Notes under the pieces: model-generated
The model's input: the letters and a program-made list of their open reading frames with translations, nothing else
What the model was told of the DNA's origin: nothing
The model's database searches: none
NCBI RefSeq assembly: GCF_008386505.1
Contig: NZ_VUNZ01000001.1
Coordinates: forward strand, 248,001-312,000
Direction of reading: 5' to 3'
Length of the DNA stretch: 64,000 bases
From: Chryseobacterium sediminis
GTDB lineage: Bacteria > Bacteroidota > Bacteroidia > Flavobacteriales > Weeksellaceae
Shown: positions 45,179-54,810 of the stretch, piece after piece
Layout of the letters: every line of letters begins with the position of its first letter
How positions within the stretch are numbered: the stretch's first letter is position 1
Position numbers and translations under genes: made by a program

Positions 45179-46666
45179 TTAATGATTTAGATTTTTCAAT
45201 AATTTTAATTTCCATTTCTCATAACTATCCTTGTACTGGTTATAGTTTTTAGTATCAGGATAATAGCTTTTTAAAATGTCTTTGTCTGTCAGGATCTCAT
45301 TTTGCGATTCGAATGCTCCAGCTCCCATGGCTGCGGCTCTTGCAGCGCCTGTAGAACCTGTGGAATCTATAATTCTTATTTCAGTATCCAAAATAGTAGT
45401 GATGGTCTGCGTGAATAAAGAAGAACGGAATAAATTGTCACCGCCTGCTTTTATAATACCTTTCTGAAGACCATCAGACATTAAAATATCTGTTCCGTAA
45501 ACAAAAGAAAAGGCAATACCTTCCAATCCCGCCCGGAAAAGATGCTCGCTTTTATGACGGTTAAAATTCAGGTTAAAAACAGACGAGCCAATATCTTTAT
45601 TATGCAGCACTCTCTCTGCTCCGTTTCCGAAGGGCAGGACAATAACTCCATCGGAACCGATCGGTATTTTTGAAGCTAAATCATTAATTTCATGATAGCT
45701 GTGTCTTTTTTGGTCCACCTGATGTCGAAGCCAGCTGTACTGGATTCCCGCACCATTGAGGCAAAGCATTTTCCCGATTCTCGGTTGTTCCTTTGTGTGG
45801 TTAATGTGGGCAAAATTGTTAATTCTTACAGATTCCTTTGATTTAATATTGTCAGTCACACCATAAACAACTCCGGAAGTTCCGCCTGTTGCGGCAATCT
45901 CTCCGAGATTCATTACATTGAGGGAAAATGCGTTATTGGGTTGATCTCCGGCTCGGTAATAAACAGGAATCCCCTCGGGAAGACCACTTTCTTCTGCTCC
46001 CTGTTTTGAAACATAGCATTGTTCAGTGAAATTTTCCACAATATCAGAGACAAAGGATTCCTCAATTCTCAGGTGTTTCAACATTGTTTTCGAAACTTCA
46101 TGTTTTTCAAAATCCCAAAGTATACCTTCTGAAACTCCTGTAACAGAAGTTGTTGCTTCACCACTGAGCTTAAATGCAATGAAATCTCCCGGAAGCATAA
46201 ATTTCCAGATCTTGTCATAGATTTCGGGGGTATTTTCCTGTACCCATTTCAGTTTGGAAGCGGTGAAATTTCCCGGAGAATTAAGCAGTTCTCTCATGCA
46301 TTTTTTTTCTCCGATCTCATTAAAAATCCGGTCGCCAATTTCAACAGCCCGGCTGTCACACCATATAATTGAAGGACAAAGTACCTGTTTGTCTTTTCCA
46401 ATCAATACTAATCCATGCATCTGATAGGAGATACCGATTCCTTTAATCTCATTTTTGTGGATTTTGCTCTCTGCAATTATTTTTTGTGTGAGAATCCGGA
46501 GATTTTGCCACCATTCATCTGGGTTTTGCTCTGCCCAGCCTGCTTTTGGAGAATCTATTGACATCTCATGTTCCGGGTATTTGGCATGGGCAATTAATTT
46601 ACCCTGATCATCTACGATGGAAGCCTTTATCGATGAGCTTCCTACATCATAACCTATAAACTTCAT
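45179..46666 (-). CDS. xylB: Xylulokinase (XylB, FGGY family)
   Basis: The 495-residue FGGY-type kinase begins GYDVGSSSIKASIVDDQGK (phosphate-1 loop) and continues KGIGISYQMHGLVLI, CPSIIWCDSRAVEIGD, LPGDFIAFKLSGE, YRAGDQPNNAFSLNVM, GLEGIAFSFVYG, and KAGGDNLFRSSLFTQTIT. It phosphorylates D-xylulose to xylulose-5-phosphate for the pentose-phosphate pathway. xylA and a porter follow on the same strand. An operator-like palindrome lies 216 bp upstream in the divergent region toward the GH28 gene. Kinases for other ketoses look similar, but the xylA neighbour supports this call. Confidence 0.92.
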   Translation of the reverse strand: MKFIGYDVGSSSIKASIVDDQGKLIAHAKYPEHEMSIDSPKAGWAEQNPDEWWQNLRILTQKIIAESKIHKNEIKGIGISYQMHGLVLIGKDKQVLCPSIIWCDSRAVEIGDRIFNEIGEKKCMRELLNSPGNFTASKLKWVQENTPEIYDKIWKFMLPGDFIAFKLSGEATTSVTGVSEGILWDFEKHEVSKTMLKHLRIEESFVSDIVENFTEQCYVSKQGAEESGLPEGIPVYYRAGDQPNNAFSLNVMNLGEIAATGGTSGVVYGVTDNIKSKESVRINNFAHINHTKEQPRIGKMLCLNGAGIQYSWLRHQVDQKRHSYHEINDLASKIPIGSDGVIVLPFGNGAERVLHNKDIGSSVFNLNFNRHKSEHLFRAGLEGIAFSFVYGTDILMSDGLQKGIIKAGGDNLFRSSLFTQTITTILDTEIRIIDSTGSTGAARAAAMGAGAFESQNEILTDKDILKSYYPDTKNYNQYKDSYEKWKLKLLKNLNH

Positions 46667-47179
46667 TAATTATTAATAATTGTAATGCTTTAAATGTAAT
46701 AATTTTATGTATTATACCGAGGATTTTTATAAATATGTTAATTTTTACTATTGTTTAATTTTAAATTATTGTAATTCAGTGTTTTAAATTTAATTAATTA
46801 TTTTTCAGATGCTTTATTTCCAATTAAATTAAACAAATTGAGTAATTAATTTTAACTAAAAAGGGCTTTAATTATCCAATATTGAGCAATCGATTGCGCA
46901 AATTGATGATTAATTTATATTTTGCTGGATGTTAACCGGGATAAATCATCGCAAAATAATCAACATGAAAGAGCAGGATACCGCCAAATCCTAAAATGTA
47001 TACTTTTATGAAAATGAAATGAAAGAATAATTTTCGTTATACAGTTGAAGATTATTTGCTGATTTTTTGTAAAAATAAACGGAATAAATTTTATTTAAAT
47101 GATATTCCTTTATTTTGCCATTCTTTTGAGTGCTGAATTTTATTAATGAAAAATCAGATTCTACAATAAAAAATAAATT
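46667..47179. other. Divergent AT-rich region between xylB and the GH28 gene
   Basis: This 513-bp gap has no supported gene. It holds one operator palindrome at 46883-46900 that could serve both directions. Otherwise I see only A/T-rich sequence without clear hairpins. Confidence 0.6.
46883..46900. promoter_or_regulatory. LacI-type operator between xylB and the GH28 gene
   Basis: TGAGCAATCGATTGCGCA has the perfect core CAATCGATTG. It is 216 bp from xylB and 279 bp from the GH28 start. Confidence 0.7.
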
Positions 47180-48559
47180 ATGAAATCTCAAAATACATCA
47201 AGCTTTTTATTATCTCTGTTGATATTCTTACTGTTTTCATCGGGCATAAAAAGCCAGGATAAATTTCCCGACGGCACCATAATTCCAAAATGGTTTAAAG
47301 AAAATAAACCTACAGACATCAGTAAATTAGGTAAAAAATATATTCTTACCGATAATGGAGTGAAAAACGACAGTACGATTCTTCAGACAAAACAGGTTCA
47401 GGCGGTCATTGATCTTGCGGCTAAAAATGGGGGCGGTGTAATTATTGTACCCAAAGGAACATTCCTGATCAGTTCTGTATTCTTCAAACAGGGAACACAT
47501 TTGCATTTGGAGAACGGTGCGAAATTAAAAGGAAGCGATGATATCAGTGACTTTCCGGTTGTGGAAACAAGAATGGAAGGACAGACGGTAAAATATTTTC
47601 CTGCAATAATCAATGCAGACGGATTGAATGGTTTTACCATTTCGGGAAAAGGAACACTTGACGGAAACGGGTTGCGTTTTTGGAAAGCATTCTGGAAAAG
47701 ACGCCAGTGGAACCCTAAGTGTACCAATATGGACGAAATGAGACCCAGAATCATCTATGTTTCAAACTCTAAAAACGTTCAGGTTGAAGGGATTACCATA
47801 AAAAATTCTCCTTTCTGGAGTACTCATTATTATAAAAGTGAATTTGTAAAATTGTTAAACCTGACAATTTTTGCACCAAAAGAACCGGTAAAAGCACCAA
47901 GTACAGATGCTGTTGATATTGATGCCTGCACGAATTTCCTGATTAAAAATTGCTATATGTCGGTGAACGACGACGCCATTGCATTAAAAGGCGGAAAAGG
48001 CCCGAAAGCAGATAAAACTCCTGAGAATGGTGAAAACAGAAATATCATCATCGAAGATAACAGCTTTGGGTTTTGTCACAGTGTTCTCACTTGCGGCAGT
48101 GAATCTATCCACAATTATAACGTAATTCTGCGCAACTCAAAGGTGAAAGATGCTTCGAGACTGCTCCACCTTAAAATGAGACCGGACACTCCTCAGCATT
48201 ACGAATATATTACCGTTGAAAATATCACAGGGAATGTTAAAACTTTCTTGTATGTAAAAGGCTGGAACCAATTTTTCGATTTGAAAGGAGAGGAAAGACC
48301 TAAAAAATCGTTAGCGAACAATATTCTGATCAAAAATATTGACATCAGTTGTGAAACGGCATTTGATGTTGAAAAATCTGACTTGTATGATTTGACAGAT
48401 TTCACGTTGGATAATCTGAAGATAAAGGCGTTAAAACCTAAAGAGGAGAATTTGGAGGCTATTAAAAATTTGAAAAAAATTAAAGTAAATGTTACTCAGG
48501 TTGCCTCGCTAGACCAGTCTTATGATAAGAAAGATGATTCCGACATTGCAGCAAAATGA
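47180..48559 (+). CDS. GH28 family glycosidase (copy 2), probably acting on rhamnogalacturonan
   Basis: The 459-residue protein has a signal peptide ending GIKSQ (residue 26). GH28 beta-helix motifs: PSTDAVDIDAC with Asp at 246, SVNDDAIALKGG with Asp264/265, and FCHSVLTCGSES with His300. The usual GHG is replaced by FCH, and the Arg-Lys block is LHLKMRPDTP. These changes and the neighbouring CE12, GH106 and PL11 genes point to a rhamnogalacturonan-type GH28 rather than a plain polygalacturonase. It starts the + strand rhamnogalacturonan series, after a divergent region with an operator. The stop overlaps a tiny open frame (48556-48666). Confidence 0.83.
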   Translation: MKSQNTSSFLLSLLIFLLFSSGIKSQDKFPDGTIIPKWFKENKPTDISKLGKKYILTDNGVKNDSTILQTKQVQAVIDLAAKNGGGVIIVPKGTFLISSVFFKQGTHLHLENGAKLKGSDDISDFPVVETRMEGQTVKYFPAIINADGLNGFTISGKGTLDGNGLRFWKAFWKRRQWNPKCTNMDEMRPRIIYVSNSKNVQVEGITIKNSPFWSTHYYKSEFVKLLNLTIFAPKEPVKAPSTDAVDIDACTNFLIKNCYMSVNDDAIALKGGKGPKADKTPENGENRNIIIEDNSFGFCHSVLTCGSESIHNYNVILRNSKVKDASRLLHLKMRPDTPQHYEYITVENITGNVKTFLYVKGWNQFFDLKGEERPKKSLANNILIKNIDISCETAFDVEKSDLYDLTDFTLDNLKIKALKPKEENLEAIKNLKKIKVNVTQVASLDQSYDKKDDSDIAAK

Positions 48560-48666
48560 ATTCTTTGTCTAAAATATTCGGCCTGGTATGCTTATGCTCC
48601 CAATTATTGCATTCTCAATTTAAATTGGGACGGTTTCTAAGCATACAAGCGAATAGAAATTTTTGA
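48556..48666 (+). pseudogene. Truncated secreted-protein ORF (36 aa, signal peptide only)
   Basis: An ATG overlapping the GH28 stop (ATGA) opens a 36-codon frame. It begins MNSLSKIFGLVCLCSQLLHS, a typical signal peptide with a SQ end, then 15 ordinary residues and a TGA. The overlap-type start and signal look like the head of a once longer secreted enzyme gene whose body is lost. I cannot identify the family. It may also be a chance frame, as there is no further domain. Confidence 0.45.
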
Positions 48667-48702
48667 ATTAATGGTGGAGCCAATATTTTTAATGGAGTGA
48701 TT

Positions 48703-50025
48703 ATGAAAAGTTGGATAAGAATTATAACCATTTTTATTTGTTCATCGATGTTTGCCCAGCAAACCAATTTCAAATTTGATTTTGGTGGAAACAGAGTTCA
48801 GGATGGCTTTATTCCCATTACGGAACATTCTGAATTCGACAGGAAAGCAGGCTATGGATTCATGGATATTTCCGGTTTAAAATCAGTCGACAGAGGAGGA
48901 AACGTTTTAACGGGAGATTATATTACCAGCGACAGACCTTTCTATTTTTCGGTGGTACTTCCGGAAGGAAATTATGATATTAAGTTAAATTTAGGTGATT
49001 CTAAAGGAACTTCCCAAACAACAGTTCGTGTAGAAAACCGCCGTTTGATGCTAGATGATGTGAAAACAAAAGGAGGTGAAATAGTTGAAAAACTAATCAC
49101 CGTTCATGTTAAAGACAGCATTCTCCGTAATCAGAATGGAGTTGAAATTGGAATTGTAAAATTAAAACCAAGAGAAAGAAAATATTTACATTGGGACAAC
49201 TTATTGACGATCGAATTTAACGGTAAAGCTCCAAAAATTTGTGCAATAACCATTCAGCCCAACAAAACTGCGAAAACAATTTACCTCACAGGAGATTCCA
49301 CGGTTGTAGATGCGCAGTATGAACCCTGGGCTTCCTGGGGACAAATGCTGCCCTGTTTTTTTGTTCCGCAAGAAGTTGCTATTGCCAATTACGCCGAAAG
49401 CGGAGAAACTTTGAAAGCTTTTGAAGACCGCCATCGGATTGATAAAATCTGGAACAAAATAAAGCCTGGAGATTATCTGTTTATCCAGTTTGGGCATAAT
49501 GATCAGAAGTATGGGAACAGCACAAAATCTGGTTATAGAAAAAGATTACAGGAATGGGTTAATAAAGTAAAACAATTGGGAGCGATTCCCGTTTTAGTTA
49601 CATCAATGAATCGAAGAGTTTTTGATAAGAATAATAAGATTGTCAATACTCTTGATGATTTTCCTGCTGCGATGCGGGAAATTAGCAAAGAAGAAAATGT
49701 ATATTTAATCGACCTGAATGCAATGAGTAAAACACTTTTTGAAGCGTTGGGACCGGAAAATTCTAAAAAAGCATTTGTCTATTATCCTGCAAATTCTTAT
49801 CCCAATCAGCGGGATGCTTTGGCAGATGACACTCACTTTAATACGTATGGCGCTTATGAACTGGCAAAATGTGTCATAAAAAGTATTGTCGATCAGAAGC
49901 TGCCTTTAACTAAGTTTATTTCTAAAAAATATAAAGGCTTTGATTTAAATCAACCTGATCCCTTCGAAAAATTCTATTGGCCGGAAAGTATCTTCATGGA
50001 ATCTTTAAAACCGGATGGAAACTAA
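48703..50025 (+). CDS. CE12 rhamnogalacturonan acetylesterase (copy 3) with N-terminal carbohydrate-binding-like domain
   Basis: The ATG at 48703 is preferred over a GTG two codons earlier. The 440-residue protein has a signal peptide ending SMFAQ. Residues about 20-190 form a beta-sandwich of galactose-binding type (FKFDFGGNRVQDGF to DNLLTIEFNG). The SGNH domain follows: YLTGDSTVVDA, YAESGETLKAFE, IQFGHNDQKYG, ADDTHFNTYG. It deacetylates rhamnogalacturonan. The added N-terminal domain, absent in the two other CE12 copies, probably positions it on the polymer. The start of the GH106 gene is 11 bp downstream, so the two are coupled. Confidence 0.9.
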   Translation: MKSWIRIITIFICSSMFAQQTNFKFDFGGNRVQDGFIPITEHSEFDRKAGYGFMDISGLKSVDRGGNVLTGDYITSDRPFYFSVVLPEGNYDIKLNLGDSKGTSQTTVRVENRRLMLDDVKTKGGEIVEKLITVHVKDSILRNQNGVEIGIVKLKPRERKYLHWDNLLTIEFNGKAPKICAITIQPNKTAKTIYLTGDSTVVDAQYEPWASWGQMLPCFFVPQEVAIANYAESGETLKAFEDRHRIDKIWNKIKPGDYLFIQFGHNDQKYGNSTKSGYRKRLQEWVNKVKQLGAIPVLVTSMNRRVFDKNNKIVNTLDDFPAAMREISKEENVYLIDLNAMSKTLFEALGPENSKKAFVYYPANSYPNQRDALADDTHFNTYGAYELAKCVIKSIVDQKLPLTKFISKKYKGFDLNQPDPFEKFYWPESIFMESLKPDGN

Positions 50026-50036
50026 AAAGTAAGAAA

Positions 50037-52814
50037 ATGAATATTCAATCTATAATAAAGGCAGGCATAATGTGTTTTGTATTCGGGAATTTTCCCGCAC
50101 AAAATCCGTGGCCAAAAAGCACTGAAACGGCAAAGCCGTGGACACGATGGTGGTGGATGGGAAATACTGTCAATGAAAAAGGATTGGATAAAGAACTGAC
50201 AGCACTTAGTAAAGCAGGTTTCGGAGGCGTAGAAATCGTTCCCATTTATGGAGCAAAAGGCTTTGAAAATCAGTACATCAATTATCTTTCTCCGGAGTGG
50301 ATGAAAATGCTTCAATTCACCACAGACAAAGCAAAAAGTTTGAATATGGGAGTTGATATGGCTGTAGGAACAGGCTGGCCAATTGGTGGTCCGGAGGTTG
50401 ACGAAGAAGATGCAGCCACAAAAATGATTGTTCAGAAATACACAATTTCATCAGGTGAAAAATTTTCAGAAAAAATCATTCTCAAAGATGAAAAACAGAA
50501 GAATTTAACAACAATAAAATTAGATATTGTAACGGCTTACAATGAAAAAAATGAAGCAGTTGTTCTAACCGATAAAATAACAAATGACGGCCCTCTCAAC
50601 TGGCATCCGGATTACGGGAAATGGACAATTTATGCTGTTTTTACAGGCAAAACTTTACAAAAAGTAAAACGTGCAGCTCCAGGTGGTGAAGGGTATACAC
50701 TAGACCATTTCTCACCTGATGCAACGAAAGATTATCTTAATACCTTTGATAAAGCTTTTGGAAACTCAAACTATGGAATCCGTTCTTTTTTTAATGACAG
50801 TTATGAGGTTTATAATGCCGACTGGACCCCTGATTTTAAAAATGAATTTAAAAAAAGGAGAGGATATGACCTGAGTCCATACATTAAATATCTTGTCAGT
50901 AATGAAGAAAATGAGATAACGGGTAGAGTTAAATCAGATTACAGGGAAACCCTGAATGAGTTGATTTTGAATAATTTCACTAAGGATTTTACAAACTGGG
51001 CTCATTCCAAAAATTCAAAAAATACCAATCAGGCGCATGGATCACCAGGAAATTTACTGGACTTGTATGCTGCAGTCGATATTCCTGAGTCTGAAACTTT
51101 CGGAAGTACAGTTTTCGATATTCCGGGGCTGAGAAGAGACAGTGCAGATGTGCAAAAATCTGATAAACCGGATATTAATATGCTGAAATTTGCTTCATCG
51201 GCTGCCAATGTTACGGGTAAACAATTAATTTCAAATGAAACTTTTACCTGGCTTACAGAGCATTTTAAAACTTCCTGGTCGCAGACAAAACCCGAAGTGG
51301 AGCAGGTTTTTCTATCGGGAATCAATCACGTTTTTTATCACGGCACAACGTATACACCGGCAGATGTTCCTTTTCCGGGATGGTTGTTTTATGCTTCGGT
51401 TAATTTTGTTCCGGAAAACAGTTTGTGGCCACACTTAACAGGATTAAATTCTTATGTTGCCCGTACTCAAAGTGTTTTGCAGAGCGGGAAATCTGATAAT
51501 GAATTGTTGATATACTGGCCAATTTATGACCAATGGGCTAACCCGAAAGGAAAAGATATCGCATTTAAAGTTCATAACGTGGAAAAATGGCTGCAGCCAA
51601 CTCCAATGTATAAGAATTTAACGAAGCTAAGCAAAATGGGCTATGCTCTTGATATGATTTCTGACAAGATGATTGGCGAATCCCAATCGGAAAGCGGGAA
51701 AATTCAGACTGCAAAAGAAGGATCCTCCCACCAGGTTTTAATTATTCCTGAATTAACTTATTTGCCGGAAACTACGTTACATCATATTCTCAAATTAGCT
51801 CAAAATGGCGCTTCGGTTATTTTTCAAAATGAGCCAAAAGATATTCCCGGAAATTTTGAAGTTGAAAAAAGAAGAGCAGAACTGAAATCATTGTGGGCTC
51901 AGATCAAGTTTCAGGATCAGGGAGAAAATATAAAAACTGCAAGCTTCGGAAAAGGAAAAATTGTTTTAAGTTCTGATATTGAAAAAGGCTTGGAATATTT
52001 AAAAATACAAAAAGAACAATTAACGGAAACCGGATTGAAGTTTGTGAGGAGACAGTTTGACGGTGGGAAATACTATTTCATTGTTAATCATACTGCAAAG
52101 GACATTAATCAGTTGATTCCTTTAAACTATACAGGAAAACAAGCCGTGATCATGAATCCGGAAAACGGAGATTTCGGAGTTGCGGAAATACAAAACAATT
52201 CTGTAAGAATTCAACTGAAATCCGGACAATCTTTACTTTTAAAAAATACTGAAACTGTTGATCATTCCATTGCAAAATGGAATTATATTGAAAAAACAGA
52301 TTCCCCTATCAGTTTAAATCAAGCATGGCAGCTGACTTTCAAAGAAGGCGGTCCCGAACTTCCAAAATCAAGGATTCTAAAAAATCCGGAACCCTGGACG
52401 AACTTTTCAGAAGATTCTGCAACACAGAGCTTTTCAGGAACCGGTGTTTATACAACAACATTAGTTTTGAAGAATAAAAAAGCAGACGATTATCTTTTAA
52501 AATTCGATAAATTATATGAAAGTGCAAAAGTAATTGTTAACGGTCAGGAAGCTGGGATTGTCTGGAGTATTCCTTTTGAAATCAACATTGGGGAATATCT
52601 GAAAAAAGGGAAAAATACCATTCAGATTGAAGTCTGCAATTTGATGGCGAATAGAATCCGTTATATGGATCAGAGTAAAATTCAATGGCGTAATTATCAT
52701 GAAATCAATTTTGTAAACATTAATTATAAAGCTTTTGATGCCTCCGGATGGAAAGTTCAGCCTTCCGGATTGGATGGACAAATTCAGTTATTTCCATTAT
52801 ATTTTTCAAAATAG
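50037..52814 (+). CDS. Alpha-L-rhamnosidase, GH106 family
   Basis: From the ATG at 50037 the protein has 925 residues; a longer frame inside the CE12 end is ignored. The signal ends NFPAQ. GH106 features: PWTRWWWMGNTVNEKGLDKEL, GFGGVEIVPIYGAKG (barrel start), DMAVGTGWPIGGPEV, RSFFNDSYEVYNADWTPDF, and QAHGSPGNLLDLYA. The C-terminal region has beta-sandwich domains (from about FSGTGVYTTTLVL, then VNGQEAGIVWSIPFE). It removes alpha-L-rhamnose from rhamnogalacturonan oligosaccharides. With rhaT and the rhamnulose-phosphate aldolase downstream it forms a rhamnose branch. The linkage preference cannot be read. Confidence 0.88.
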   Translation: MNIQSIIKAGIMCFVFGNFPAQNPWPKSTETAKPWTRWWWMGNTVNEKGLDKELTALSKAGFGGVEIVPIYGAKGFENQYINYLSPEWMKMLQFTTDKAKSLNMGVDMAVGTGWPIGGPEVDEEDAATKMIVQKYTISSGEKFSEKIILKDEKQKNLTTIKLDIVTAYNEKNEAVVLTDKITNDGPLNWHPDYGKWTIYAVFTGKTLQKVKRAAPGGEGYTLDHFSPDATKDYLNTFDKAFGNSNYGIRSFFNDSYEVYNADWTPDFKNEFKKRRGYDLSPYIKYLVSNEENEITGRVKSDYRETLNELILNNFTKDFTNWAHSKNSKNTNQAHGSPGNLLDLYAAVDIPESETFGSTVFDIPGLRRDSADVQKSDKPDINMLKFASSAANVTGKQLISNETFTWLTEHFKTSWSQTKPEVEQVFLSGINHVFYHGTTYTPADVPFPGWLFYASVNFVPENSLWPHLTGLNSYVARTQSVLQSGKSDNELLIYWPIYDQWANPKGKDIAFKVHNVEKWLQPTPMYKNLTKLSKMGYALDMISDKMIGESQSESGKIQTAKEGSSHQVLIIPELTYLPETTLHHILKLAQNGASVIFQNEPKDIPGNFEVEKRRAELKSLWAQIKFQDQGENIKTASFGKGKIVLSSDIEKGLEYLKIQKEQLTETGLKFVRRQFDGGKYYFIVNHTAKDINQLIPLNYTGKQAVIMNPENGDFGVAEIQNNSVRIQLKSGQSLLLKNTETVDHSIAKWNYIEKTDSPISLNQAWQLTFKEGGPELPKSRILKNPEPWTNFSEDSATQSFSGTGVYTTTLVLKNKKADDYLLKFDKLYESAKVIVNGQEAGIVWSIPFEINIGEYLKKGKNTIQIEVCNLMANRIRYMDQSKIQWRNYHEINFVNINYKAFDASGWKVQPSGLDGQIQLFPLYFSK

Positions 52815-52847
52815 AATTCATATAAAGAAAAGTATATCAAAATAAAT

Positions 52848-52865
52848 TGCGCAATCGATTGAATT
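52848..52865. promoter_or_regulatory. LacI-type operator upstream of the PL11 gene
   Basis: TGCGCAATCGATTGAATT contains the perfect core CAATCGATTG. It lies 24 bp before the PL11 start, so it probably drives a second promoter inside the + strand series. Confidence 0.7.
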
Positions 52866-52889
52866 ATATTAATTTAATAGTTCAGAATT

Positions 52890-54764
52890 ATGAATATAAA
52901 ATATAACTTTATTGTACTGATTATTCTTTTTTCACAGCTCCTTTCAGCACAAAGGCAGATGGAGTATTTAAAAAGAGGAATTGTTGCAGTACCTTCAGAA
53001 ACAGGAATTTTTGTGAGCTGGCGTTTACTGGGTACAGAACCTCAGAATATTCAGTTTGATCTATATCGTATTGAAAATAATAAAAGCAAAAAGCTGAACG
53101 AAAAACCATTGCTTAACGAAACCAGTTTTTTAGATACAACGGCAGACAAAACAAAGAATTACACTTATTTCGTAAGATCCAACACCCAGGATCAGGAGAT
53201 TGATCAGGATTCTGCGAAGTATGCTGCCAATCAAAAACCTTATTTTTCAATTCCTTTAAGAACTCCGGTGGGATATACGCCCAACGATGCTTCTGTTGCC
53301 GATCTTGACGGAGATGGTCAATATGAAATTATCCTTCATCAGACGGGGCAATCCAGAGACAACAGTCAGAAAGGCTTTACGGATGAGCCCATTATTCAGG
53401 CGTATAAACTGAACGGAAAATTCTTGTGGGAAATTAACTTAGGAAAAAATATCAGGGAAGGGGCGCATTACACACAGTTTTTAGTGTATGATTTAGACCA
53501 GGACGGCAAAGCAGAAGTCGTTATGAAAACGGCAGATGGAAGCAGAGACAGTAAAGGAAAATTCATCGGGGATTCTTCCAGAGATTATCGCAATGAGAAC
53601 GGATTTATCCTTTCCGGACCTGAATATTTGACTGTTTTTAATGGCGAAACAGGCGAGGAAATTAATACCGTTCATTATATTGTTCCGAGATTTCAAGGCA
53701 GCCTGAATCCGACTCCGGAACAGCTTACCGAAACCTGGGGCGATGCGAAAGGAAATAGGGTAGACCGGTTTTTGGGTGCAGTTGCTTATCTGGATGGCAA
53801 AACGCCCAGCATCATTATGTCGAGAGGTTATTATACCCGAACGGCGATCGCTGCCTGGGATTATAAGGATAAAAAACTCAGTTTACGATGGCTTTTTGAT
53901 ACGGAAAGTTCAGAAGAAAATAAAAAATACCGTGGTCAGGGAAACCATAACCTGAGCATTGCCGATGTAGATAATGATGGAAAAGATGAAATTATCTTTG
54001 GTGCAATGACAGTTGATGATAACGGGAAAGTCTTAAACAGTACGGGCTTTGGCCATGGTGATGCACTGCACGTGGGTGATCTGGATCCTTCCTCTCCGGG
54101 ATTGGAAATTTTTGATATTCAGGAAAGATTTGATGATGCGGGTGCTCATTTCAGAGCAGGCGCAACGGGTAAAGTTTTATGGAAATTACCTTCTTTAATT
54201 TATAGTAAGCAGGGTAAATTTCAGGGACCTGGAAGAGGACTGTCTTTAAATATCGATCCCCGTTATCAAGGTTCAGAATCCTGGGCTTCAGGAGCTGGTG
54301 TGAAAGGTATTTACGATACTAAAGGAAGAAAAATAAGTGATAAAAATCCTGCCTGTAATATGGGGATTTATTGGGATGGAGATTTTTTAAGCGAAATTTT
54401 AGACGGAACTTCTGTGTCAAAATGGGATTGGAATAAAGAAAAGTCCAATCTCATTTTTGATGCTAAGGATTTTCAGTGCGAATCTAACAATGGCACTAAG
54501 AAAAATCCTTCTCTGGTTGCCGATTTATTTGGAGACTGGCGGGAAGAGCTGATTTACAGAACATCAGATAATCAGGAACTTCGGATTTTCAGTTCTACCA
54601 TTCCTACGAAGCACCGTTTGTATACGATGATGCATAATCCGCAATACCGGTTGAGTATTGTTTGGCAAAATGTAGGCTACAACCAGCCTCCTCATACTGA
54701 TTATTATTTGGATGAATCTGTTTCAAAAGTTCCTTCGTCAAATATTTATACAGTTAAACCTTAA
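52890..54764 (+). CDS. Rhamnogalacturonan lyase, PL11
   Basis: The 624-residue protein has a signal peptide ending LLSAQ (residue 21). The PL11 pattern is MEYLKRGIVAVPSETGIFVSWRLL split over the first beta-domain, then the eight-bladed propeller with calcium loops VADLDGDGQYEIIL, YDLDQDGKAEVVMKTADGS, ADVDNDGKDEIIFGAM, and VADLFGDWREELIYRT near the end. It cuts the rhamnose-galacturonate backbone by beta-elimination, making substrate for the GH105 hydrolase encoded next. Length is usual for the family. An operator-like palindrome sits 24 bp upstream. Confidence 0.95.
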   Translation: MNIKYNFIVLIILFSQLLSAQRQMEYLKRGIVAVPSETGIFVSWRLLGTEPQNIQFDLYRIENNKSKKLNEKPLLNETSFLDTTADKTKNYTYFVRSNTQDQEIDQDSAKYAANQKPYFSIPLRTPVGYTPNDASVADLDGDGQYEIILHQTGQSRDNSQKGFTDEPIIQAYKLNGKFLWEINLGKNIREGAHYTQFLVYDLDQDGKAEVVMKTADGSRDSKGKFIGDSSRDYRNENGFILSGPEYLTVFNGETGEEINTVHYIVPRFQGSLNPTPEQLTETWGDAKGNRVDRFLGAVAYLDGKTPSIIMSRGYYTRTAIAAWDYKDKKLSLRWLFDTESSEENKKYRGQGNHNLSIADVDNDGKDEIIFGAMTVDDNGKVLNSTGFGHGDALHVGDLDPSSPGLEIFDIQERFDDAGAHFRAGATGKVLWKLPSLIYSKQGKFQGPGRGLSLNIDPRYQGSESWASGAGVKGIYDTKGRKISDKNPACNMGIYWDGDFLSEILDGTSVSKWDWNKEKSNLIFDAKDFQCESNNGTKKNPSLVADLFGDWREELIYRTSDNQELRIFSSTIPTKHRLYTMMHNPQYRLSIVWQNVGYNQPPHTDYYLDESVSKVPSSNIYTVKP

Positions 54765-54810
54765 ATCAATCTTAACCTTTAATTTTCTAAAATAAAAAAA
54801 TAAAATAATT

